A DNA stretch of 64,000 bases, taken from Streptomyces sp. CB01881 (GTDB lineage: Bacteria > Actinomycetota > Actinomycetes > Streptomycetales > Streptomycetaceae). The stretch covers positions 5,347,888 through 5,411,887 of the forward strand of contig NZ_CP026498.1 of NCBI RefSeq assembly GCF_002953255.1, written 5' to 3'. Within the stretch, counting starts at the first letter, position 1. Each line of letters opens with the position of its first letter. Under the pieces are notes generated by a model. The model ran no database searches, had not been told where the DNA came from, and saw nothing but the letters and a program-made list of their open reading frames with translations. Positions 57,797 to 64,000 of this stretch are shown piece after piece. Both the position numbers and the translations under genes were made by a program.

Positions 57797-58803
57797 GACA
57801 GCCTCACCCGGGGGTCGACAGCGGCGTACAAGAGGTCAACCACGAGGTTGCAGAGGACGATGAAGAAGGCTGCGAGCAGGGTGACGCCGAGGATCTTCGG
57901 CAGGTCGTTGTCGGCGATCGCGGAGACCGCGAAGGCGCCGACGCCCTGGAGCGAGAAGACCTGCTCGGTGATGAGCGCACCGCCGAGCAGCAGGCCGAGG
58001 TCCATGCCGAAGATGGTGACGACCGGGGTGAGCGCGGAGCGCAGTCCGTGCCTGACGACGACCTTGCGCTCGGCCAGGCCCTTGGCCCGGGCGGTGCGGA
58101 TGTAGTCCTCGCTCATCGTCTCCAGCATTCCGGCGCGGGTGAGCCGGGCGTAGAGCGCGGAGTAGAGGAAGGCCAGCGAGATCCAGGGGAGGATCAGGTT
58201 GCGGGCCCACATCAGCGGGTCGTCGGTGAAGTTGACGTACTGCAGGTTGTCCAGGATCGGCCACTCGTAGCTGAAGAGCGTGAGCAGCAGCGCGCCGGTG
58301 AAGAAGACCGGCAGCGAGACGCCGGCGAGGGCGACGCCCATGGAGAGGCGGTCGAAGATCGAGCGCGGCTTGAGCGCCGAGATGACGCCGGTGGTGACGC
58401 CGGAGACCAGCCAGAGCACCGCGGCGCCGATGGCCAGCGAGAGCGTGATCGGGATGCGCTTGGTCAGCTCGGGCCAGACCTCAAGGTGGTTCTTGAAGGA
58501 GTAGCCGAAGCAGGGAACGTGGCAGGTGGCCGCGTCCGGGCCGAACTTGTACTCGGCCCCGGTGACCAGCGCCTTCAGGAAGCGCCCGTACTGGACGTAG
58601 ATCGGCTGGTCGAACCCGAGGTTCTTCTTGATCGCCGCGATCGCCTCGGGGGACGGGTTCTTCCCGATGTACTGCGTGGCCAGCTGGTCGGTGGTCTCGC
58701 CGGCCATGCGCGGCAGCAGGAAGAAGATCGCGAAGGTGACCGCGCTGACCACCAGCAGCAGCACCACGGCCGCGAGCGTCCTGCGGAGGATGTAGGCAAA
58801 CAC
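57793..58803 (-). CDS. oppB: Oligopeptide ABC transporter permease (OppB type)
   Basis: A 336-residue inner-membrane permease of the OppB/DppB class with six spans. The first is YILRRTLAAVVLLLVVSAVTFAI-like, at residues 4-26. The EAA-type loop carries RTARAKGLAERKVVVRHGLR. GTG 58803 is the start. A hairpin separates it from oppA. Confidence 0.92.
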   Translation of the reverse strand: MFAYILRRTLAAVVLLLVVSAVTFAIFFLLPRMAGETTDQLATQYIGKNPSPEAIAAIKKNLGFDQPIYVQYGRFLKALVTGAEYKFGPDAATCHVPCFGYSFKNHLEVWPELTKRIPITLSLAIGAAVLWLVSGVTTGVISALKPRSIFDRLSMGVALAGVSLPVFFTGALLLTLFSYEWPILDNLQYVNFTDDPLMWARNLILPWISLAFLYSALYARLTRAGMLETMSEDYIRTARAKGLAERKVVVRHGLRSALTPVVTIFGMDLGLLLGGALITEQVFSLQGVGAFAVSAIADNDLPKILGVTLLAAFFIVLCNLVVDLLYAAVDPRVRLS

Positions 58804-58821
58804 AGTAGGGCGGCTCCGGCG

Positions 58822-58859
58822 GCCCGCCGCCGTCCGGGATCTTCCGGACGGCGGCGGGC
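58822..58859 (-). terminator. Intercistronic hairpin between oppA and oppB
   Basis: A 16-base perfect stem GCCCGCCGCCGTCCGG / CCGGACGGCGGCGGGC with a 6-base loop follows the oppA stop by 42 bases. Such structures downstream of binding-protein genes usually make the binding protein more abundant than the permeases. Confidence 0.75.
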
Positions 58860-58901
58860 GCCGCTGCCTTCACCTGCCTTCAGGGATGCGGAGCCAGGCT
58901 C

Positions 58902-60671
58902 TTACTTGGTCGTACCGATGTTCAGGTAGTCGTACTCACCCGAGAAGGCCGAGGTGGAAACGACGTTGGTGGCGGTGTCCGAGCGGTACAGGAACACCTT
59001 GAAGTAGGTCAGCGGGACGTAGACCGCGCTCTCCATGACCTTCTTGTCGATCTCCGCGTAGATCTTCTCGCGGGCGGCCTTGTCGGTGTTGACCGCGGCG
59101 TCGTCGAGCAGCTTGTTGATCGCCGGGTCGTTCAGCGAGGCCAGGTTGTTGTTACCGGCCTCCTTGATGGCGCGGCCGTCGACGATCTGCTGCAGGAAGC
59201 CGTAGCCGGTCGGCCAGTCGGCGCCCCACTGCATCATCATCAGGCCGATGTTCTTCTCCTTGTTCTTCGCCGGCACGCCGACGTTGTCGGAGAGGTACTT
59301 GCCCTGCGGGAACTGCTGGATCTCGGCGTTGATGCCGATCTTCTTCAGCGCGGCCTGGATCGAGGTCGCGGCGGCGATCTCGGTGGCGCGCTCGGTGCGG
59401 GCGGACAGGACGGTGGAGAAGCCCTCCGGCTTGCCGCAGGCCTTCAGGGCCTCCTTGGCCTTGGCCTCGTCGCCCTTGTTGTCCTTGGTCTCGTACAGGT
59501 TGATGTCCTGGTGACCCGGGATGTCGGCCGGGAGCACCGAGTTGGCGATCTGGCCGCGGATCGGGCCGCCGATCGCGGTCTGCACCGAGACCTTGTCGAT
59601 CGCGTACTGGACGGCCTTGCGGCAGTCGACGTTGTCGAACGGCGCGACGTGGCTGTCGATCGCGGTGTAGACCAGGCGGCCGCCGTAGGCGTTGTCGGTC
59701 TTGGCCTTGAGCTTCGGGTTCTGCAGGATCTGTGCCTGGGTCTGCGGGTCGACGCCGCCGCCGACGAGGTCCACCTGGGCGTTGCCGGCCAGCAGGTCCT
59801 TGTCGATGGTGGACTGCTCGATGTTCATCTTGAGCAGGATCTTGTCCGCGAGCTGCTTGCGGATCGGGTCGCTCTTCGCGTCCCAGTTGGTGTTCGGCAC
59901 CAGCGTGAGCTGCTTGCCGTCCTCGTAGGACTCGAACTTGTAGGAGCCCGAGGCGAGCGGGTGCTTGACGTAGTCGGCGCCCTTGTCCTTGTCCTTCGGG
60001 ACCGGGACGGTCTGCGGGGCGGAGACCAGGTAGTCGAAGTCCGCGAAGGCGTGCTTCAGGTGGAAGACGATGGTCAGGTCGTCCGGGGTCTCGATCGACT
60101 TCAGGTCGCCGGCCGCGTCCTTGTACGGACCCTCGTACGGGGTCGGGTTGTCGACCAGCAGCTCCTTGAAGTACGTCGGACCGTTGGAGAACACGTCCGG
60201 CGCCCAGTTGGAGCGCTCCACCGCGTACTTGACGTCCTTGGACGTGATCGCGCTGCCGTCCTCGTACTTGAGGCCCGCGCGCAGCTTGTACGTCCAGGTC
60301 AGGCCGTCCGCACTCGGCTGGCCCATCGACTCGGCGAGGTCCGGGACCAGCTTGTTGCCCTCGTCGCCGGGGCCCGGGGCGAAGGTGGTCAGCGGACGCC
60401 CGTACAGGCGCGAGAAGTTGTAGATGTACGCGTAGTACGTGTTGCCGGGGTCGAGCGAGTCCGGCGTGCCCTTCATCTCGTAGGTGACCGTCCCGCCCTT
60501 CTTGTCCGAGGCGTTGACGATGCCCTTGGTGGCCGCGTCGGCGCCGCCGGAGGAGGCGGCGGAGGACGAGTTGCTGTCCCCGCTCTTGGAGGAGCTGGAC
60601 GAGCAGCCGGTGACGACCAGGACAGTGGCGGCAGCCACTGCGGTCAGCGCGACGGTACGGGACCTACGCAT
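58902..60671 (-). CDS. oppA: Oligopeptide-binding lipoprotein (OppA type)
   Basis: A 589-residue extracellular solute-binding protein (SBP_bac_5 family). The lipoprotein signal peptide is MRRSRTVALTAVAAATVLVV followed by the lipobox VTGC (Cys23), and a Ser-rich linker is next. The SBP_bac_5 core begins at about residue 58 (GGTVTYEMKGTPDSLDPGNT) and contains YAVERSNWAPDVFSNGP and LNDPAINKLLDDAAV. It captures peptides outside the cell and passes them to the OppB/OppC channel. Confidence 0.93.
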   Translation of the reverse strand: MRRSRTVALTAVAAATVLVVTGCSSSSSKSGDSNSSSAASSGGADAATKGIVNASDKKGGTVTYEMKGTPDSLDPGNTYYAYIYNFSRLYGRPLTTFAPGPGDEGNKLVPDLAESMGQPSADGLTWTYKLRAGLKYEDGSAITSKDVKYAVERSNWAPDVFSNGPTYFKELLVDNPTPYEGPYKDAAGDLKSIETPDDLTIVFHLKHAFADFDYLVSAPQTVPVPKDKDKGADYVKHPLASGSYKFESYEDGKQLTLVPNTNWDAKSDPIRKQLADKILLKMNIEQSTIDKDLLAGNAQVDLVGGGVDPQTQAQILQNPKLKAKTDNAYGGRLVYTAIDSHVAPFDNVDCRKAVQYAIDKVSVQTAIGGPIRGQIANSVLPADIPGHQDINLYETKDNKGDEAKAKEALKACGKPEGFSTVLSARTERATEIAAATSIQAALKKIGINAEIQQFPQGKYLSDNVGVPAKNKEKNIGLMMMQWGADWPTGYGFLQQIVDGRAIKEAGNNNLASLNDPAINKLLDDAAVNTDKAAREKIYAEIDKKVMESAVYVPLTYFKVFLYRSDTATNVVSTSAFSGEYDYLNIGTTK

Positions 60672-60725
60672 GGTGGGATCAACCCCTTGAGGAGTGGTGG
60701 CGTATCGGAGGGTCCTGACGAGAGG

Positions 60726-61715
60726 TCAGTTGCTCTTGGGATCGAGGGCGTCACGCAGCCCGTCGCCGAGCAGGTTGAAGGCGAGCACCGTGAGGAAGAT
60801 CGCCATACCGGGGACCACCATGTACTGGGGGTCCACCTGGTAGTACTTGATCGCGTCGTTGAGCATCCCGCCCCAGGAGGCCTGCGGGGCCTGGATGCCG
60901 ACGCCGAGGAAGCTGAGGCCGGCCTCGAAGAGGATGTTGGTCGGGATCAGCAGGGTCGAGTAGACCAGGATCGGACCGACCAGGTTGGGCAGCAGCTCCT
61001 TGAACAGGATGAACGGCCCGCGGGCGCCCAGGCTGCGGGCGGCGTAGACGAACTCGCGCTCGCGCAGCGAGAGGGTCTGGCCGCGCACGATCCGGCCCAT
61101 GTAGGGCCAGTTGAAGAAGCCGATCACGAAGATCAGCACCATGATGTGCAGCGGGAGGCCGTGCAGGCCGAACGCGCCGCCCTGGAGCGAGGCGGAGATC
61201 GCGATGGCGAAGAGCAGCAGCGGGAAGGCGAGGAACACGTCCATCACCCGGCTGATCAGGTTGTCCACCCAGCCGCCGTAGTAGCCGGCCATCACGCCGA
61301 GCACGGTGCCGATGGTGTTGGAGAGCAGGGTCGCCCCGAAGGCGACGAGCAGCGAGACCCAGGAGCCCTCGATGACGCGGGCGAGCAGGTCGCGGCCCTG
61401 CAGCGGGTCGACGCCGAGCGGGTGGTCCATGCTCATGCCGCCCCAGTCCCCGAACGGCAGGCCGCCGAGGTTGGCGTCCAGGAGGTCCTGGTTGAGCGCA
61501 TCGGGATCCAGGCCGAAGACCGACTCGATCGGCTTGGCCAGCACGGCGAGCAGGATCAGCAGGATCACCACGACGCCGCCGGCGACGGCGGCCTTGTCCC
61601 GCTTGAAACGGGTCCAGGCGATCTGGCCGAGCGAGCGGCCCTCGATCTTCTTGGCCGGGCTCGCGGCGGCGTCTGCCTCCGGTGCGTTTCCGGCGGTCTT
61701 GATGGGTGCGGTCAT
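60726..61715 (-). CDS. oppC: Oligopeptide ABC transporter permease (OppC type)
   Basis: A 329-residue permease. An N-terminal cytoplasmic stretch is followed by the OppC-type core GGVVVILLILLAVLAKPI, HPLGVDPLQGRDLLARVIEG, EREFVYAARSLGARGPFILF (EAA loop) and SFLGVGIQAPQASWGGML. ATG 61715 is used, with GAGGGGACC some 11 bases upstream. It opens the operon, with oppA starting 54 bases later. The order C-A-B-D-F is somewhat unusual. Confidence 0.9.
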   Translation of the reverse strand: MTAPIKTAGNAPEADAAASPAKKIEGRSLGQIAWTRFKRDKAAVAGGVVVILLILLAVLAKPIESVFGLDPDALNQDLLDANLGGLPFGDWGGMSMDHPLGVDPLQGRDLLARVIEGSWVSLLVAFGATLLSNTIGTVLGVMAGYYGGWVDNLISRVMDVFLAFPLLLFAIAISASLQGGAFGLHGLPLHIMVLIFVIGFFNWPYMGRIVRGQTLSLREREFVYAARSLGARGPFILFKELLPNLVGPILVYSTLLIPTNILFEAGLSFLGVGIQAPQASWGGMLNDAIKYYQVDPQYMVVPGMAIFLTVLAFNLLGDGLRDALDPKSN

Positions 61716-61786
61716 GGTCAGTTCGGTCCCCTCGCCGACGGTGGCCGGCCCACGGGTGCCGGTCGCCGGGATCGGCGGGACGGCTG

Positions 61787-61818
61787 GTGCGGACGTGCGG
61801 AGGTGCGGACGTACGGAG
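61787..61818. repeat. 16-bp direct repeat upstream of oppC
   Basis: GTGCGGACGTGCGGAG (61787-61802) is followed immediately by GTGCGGACGTACGGAG (61803-61818). Confidence 0.7.
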
Positions 61819-62134
61819 GTACAGGGCGGTGTTCGCAGCGGTACGACGTGCGGTACTGCGTGCTCGGGTACTGCCGCCACGCGGGATGGGCATCGCGTGG
61901 ATCAAGCGGTCCGCCTGCGCGTTCGCCTTTGTGGGGCGCCAACCACGCGCGGTGCGTTTGCAGAACTCTCTGCCATCCGAACTGGCTTGCGCCAGCCCTG
62001 ACAACCGACAGATGCCCAACTGTGATCTGTCGACATGCGCCTCTCGATCTTCGGCATACCGCTCTTCACACAGCTGTAACAGCCATGTCAAGATGTCTGC
62101 CAGCACGAACGGGAACTTCGTCCGGAAAACGCCG

Positions 62135-62165
62135 AAACCGGTCCGACGGATCGTCAAACCGGTTT
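62135..62165. promoter_or_regulatory. Candidate operator with AAACCGGT repeats
   Basis: AAACCGGT occurs at 62135 and again at 62156, exactly 21 bases apart (two helical turns). The second forms a perfect palindrome AAACCGGTTT. The flanking G and C extend both to GAAACCGGT and ACCGGTTTC. Centre-CG palindromes of this type are typical of LacI-family operators. It lies 420-450 bases upstream of oppC and just after the sseB-like stop. Confidence 0.5.
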
Positions 62166-62186
62166 CTTTGCTCGGCCTTTACCGCG

Positions 62187-63122
62187 TCAGCGGGTGGGGT
62201 AGCCGGGCCAGGGCTGCTGCGGCGGCTGGCCCTGCCAGCCCGGGGCGGGCGGCTGGGTGCCGTAGCCGTACCCCGGCCCCGCCTGCGAGGCGTAGGGCGG
62301 CGGGGGCGCCGGCGGGTACACCGTGGCCGGCGGCCGGCCCTGGGCGCCCGCCTCGCGGTCGTAGAACGGCCGTGCGTTGGCCCGCATCCAGAGCGCCACC
62401 GGGTCGTACTCGTCGCCCATCGCCACCGTGGAGACGGCCAGACCCTCCGGCGCGACCGCGATCGCCCGCTGCATCAGCGCCCGGACGGCCTCCACCGCGG
62501 GCGGTGAACTCTCGTACAACTCAAGACCGATGGCCAGGTACGGTTCGCCCACGGAGGGCTGCACCCAGGCCCGGCGGAGCGCCTTGACCGCCCGCACCTC
62601 GCCCGCCTGGTGCTCCAGCAGCGCGAAGAACTGCTGGGCGGGCACCTGCGGTTCACTCAGCTTCAGCGGCCCGGCCGGCAGCCGGTCCAGGCCGGCCGCG
62701 ATCCGCCGCAGGTCCGCCCAGGGCACGCCGACCCCGCCGCCGGGGGCGTGCGGGTTGAGCCAGAGGCCCCAGCGGGTCCGGTAGAGCGAGGCGGCGATCT
62801 CGCGCCCCGAGATCACCTCGTGCGCCCGCGCCCAGCCGGATGCCGCCAGCTGCTCGGGCGAGGTGACCGCCGGCGCGTAGCCGTGGCCGCTGATCTCCAT
62901 GTTCCCGTACTGGGCGTCCGGGCTTCCCGGCGTCCCGTGCCAGAGCAGCATCAGCACCTGCCCGTCGGCCAGGGCGTGCAGCAGCGCCTCGTACGCCTCC
63001 CAGCGCTCCGGCGCGACCTCGCGCAGGGCGTGTTCCAGCGCTCTCGGATCCGCGCCGGGGCGCCCGGCGGGTGCCTGGCCCCAGGGCCCCGGTACACCGC
63101 CCGCTACCGCTCCCGCACTCAT
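62187..63122 (-). CDS. SseB-family protein
   Basis: A 311-residue protein with two SseB-like regions. The first is the SseB-type domain at ~30-140 (ALEHALREVAPERWEAYEAL, LLWHGTPGSPDAQYGNMEIS). The second is a SseB C-terminal domain at ~150-250 (QFFALLEHQAGEVRAVKALR). The tail is Pro/Gly/Tyr-rich (PPPPYASQAGPGYGYGTQPP). SseB proteins are defined by enhanced serine sensitivity in E. coli and are widespread in Streptomyces with unknown function. It is followed by a second SseB-family gene upstream on the same strand. Confidence 0.75.
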   Translation of the reverse strand: MSAGAVAGGVPGPWGQAPAGRPGADPRALEHALREVAPERWEAYEALLHALADGQVLMLLWHGTPGSPDAQYGNMEISGHGYAPAVTSPEQLAASGWARAHEVISGREIAASLYRTRWGLWLNPHAPGGGVGVPWADLRRIAAGLDRLPAGPLKLSEPQVPAQQFFALLEHQAGEVRAVKALRRAWVQPSVGEPYLAIGLELYESSPPAVEAVRALMQRAIAVAPEGLAVSTVAMGDEYDPVALWMRANARPFYDREAGAQGRPPATVYPPAPPPPYASQAGPGYGYGTQPPAPGWQGQPPQQPWPGYPTR

Positions 63123-63302
63123 GCGCCCACCTCGCTGCGCCTCTTCTTTCCCTCACCTGCCGCCGGCCCGACGGGTGTCTGCACGCACCCTATGGGGCGC
63201 CACCGACCACCGCCACGCCGACGTGCCTGCCTTGGGCCCCTCCTACCCGTTCGCGGGCCGCCCGACGGCGGGCGGGGAGGGGCACGTCGCTTCCGCGCCG
63301 GG

Positions 63303-64000
63303 TCACATCCGTGCGTAGAACGGCTGGACCCGGTTGAGCAACCACTCGACCACGGGGTCCTCCGCGAGGTCGAGCAGTACGAGGTGGACGCCGCCGGGCA
63401 GCGGCGCGGTTCCCAGCGCCCGGCCCAGCGCCTCGTTCACGGCGGCCGGGTCGGCCGGGGCCAGCCGGTCCAGCTGGACGCCGACGAACATCACGGTGGG
63501 CTCGCCCTCGACACTGGCCAGCGCCCGCCGGGCGGTGAGCACCCCGGGCAGCGCCGACAGTTCACCGCGGCACGCGGCCAGGAAGGCCTCCGGGTCCTCG
63601 CCCGGCACCGGCTCGCGCAGCGCCACCCGGCCGCCGGACGGCGCCTCCGCGACCTCCCAGCGGTCCTCCCGCGGCCCGCGCCGCAGCTCGGCCACGCCCT
63701 GCGGCGGCACCGGGATGCCGACCGCCGCCTCCGGGTTCACCGCGATGCCCACGCCCAGCGGCAGCCCGCGGGCGAACTCCCAGACCGGTGCGATCGCGAA
63801 CGCCATCCCCGGCGCCTGCTGGAGGAACACCTCCTGCGAGGAGAAGACCGGCACGTACGGCTCCCCGCCCAGCTCCACGGTCGGCAGGTTCAGCGCCTGG
63901 CCCTGCGGGTCGGCCCCGGCCGGCAGCGGGATCCACACCTGGCTGCGGGCGAGCACCTCGAACACCCGCGGCGTGGCGCCCGGATCGCCGAGCGCGGCGG
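63303..64000 (-). CDS. SseB-family protein, 5' end outside window
   Basis: At least 232 residues of a second SseB-family protein, open to the end of the window. The visible part begins VFEVLARSQVWIPLPAGADP and contains LPTVELGGEPYVPVFSSQEV, then a C-terminal SseB domain (GELSALPGVLTARRALASVE, PGGVHLVLLDLAEDPVVEWL). It ends RVQPFYARM, like the RPFYDRE segment of the neighbour gene. The two genes are tandem paralogs separated by 180 bases. Confidence 0.72.
   Translation of the reverse strand, partial: AALGDPGATPRVFEVLARSQVWIPLPAGADPQGQALNLPTVELGGEPYVPVFSSQEVFLQQAPGMAFAIAPVWEFARGLPLGVGIAVNPEAAVGIPVPPQGVAELRRGPREDRWEVAEAPSGGRVALREPVPGEDPEAFLAACRGELSALPGVLTARRALASVEGEPTVMFVGVQLDRLAPADPAAVNEALGRALGTAPLPGGVHLVLLDLAEDPVVEWLLNRVQPFYARM

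Larger units (their letters stand above)
61716..62186. other. opp operon upstream region (470 bases)
   Basis: This long gap between sseB-like gene 1 and oppC is less GC-rich than its surroundings and holds no supported gene. It carries a 16-base direct repeat at 61787-61818 (GTGCGGACGTGCGGAG, one difference) and an AAACCGGT element at 62135-62165. It must contain the opp promoter, but no clear -10/-35 pair could be fixed. Confidence 0.5.

Overview
The window is very GC-rich, codon usage is heavily biased to G/C at third positions, many starts are GTG, and long open frames lie on the antisense strand of nearly every gene. This is a Streptomyces-like actinomycete chromosome (Streptomyces or Kitasatospora). 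The gene order (conservon, cimA, ilvE, leuB, serA, ilvC, ilvN, ilvB, a GGDEF/EAL gene, gatCAB, a second GGDEF/EAL gene, ligA, mnmA, cysteine desulfurase, opp transporter) looks like the conserved Streptomyces core, not a plasmid or phage.

Layout. 1-1.7 kb: the end of a cvn (conservon) G-protein locus. 1.8-7.4 kb: cimA, ilvE and leuB on the minus strand, interleaved with two Uma2-family genes. 7.6-14 kb: a YfhO-like membrane protein convergent with a large secreted subtilisin-like protease. 14.2-20 kb: serA, then the ilvB-ilvN-ilvC cluster. Short leader peptides followed by intrinsic terminators precede both ilvB and cimA, which implies ribosome-mediated transcription attenuation. 20-23 kb: a membrane PAS-GGDEF-EAL protein whose EAL domain is degenerate. 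23.5-26.5 kb: a large ATPase-LuxR regulator. 27-31 kb: gatC-gatA, a small membrane protein, then gatB, with a tandem duplication of the gatB 3' end. 31-36.5 kb: a second GGDEF/EAL protein with both motifs intact, ligA and a methionine-synthase-like gene.

36.6-41.8 kb holds two tandem paralogous secreted beta-helix proteins with C-terminal RLLDTR-type repeats, and the 3' remnant of a third copy. 41.8-43 kb: an SDR gene and a LOG-family gene. 43-51.5 kb is an accessory regulatory island. Its minus strand carries a Uma2 gene, a Nudix gene broken at a run of Gs, an unknown protein with an internal array of palindromes, a SAM methyltransferase and an XRE regulator. Its plus strand carries an anti-sigma-type ATPase, a small membrane peptide, a Gly-rich peptide translationally coupled to a protein-isoaspartyl-methyltransferase-like enzyme, and an HTH/PIN toxin-antitoxin pair. 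Three genes of the island carry a TTA codon, and so does the intact GGDEF/EAL gene, so bldA-dependent expression is expected.

51.5-64 kb returns to core genes: mnmA with its likely sulfur donor (cysteine desulfurase), an IclR regulator overlapping a TRIC-type channel gene tail to tail, an oligopeptide ABC transporter in the order C-A-B-D-F, and two SseB-family genes, the last cut by the window edge. No tRNA, rRNA, CRISPR array or insertion sequence was recognised.
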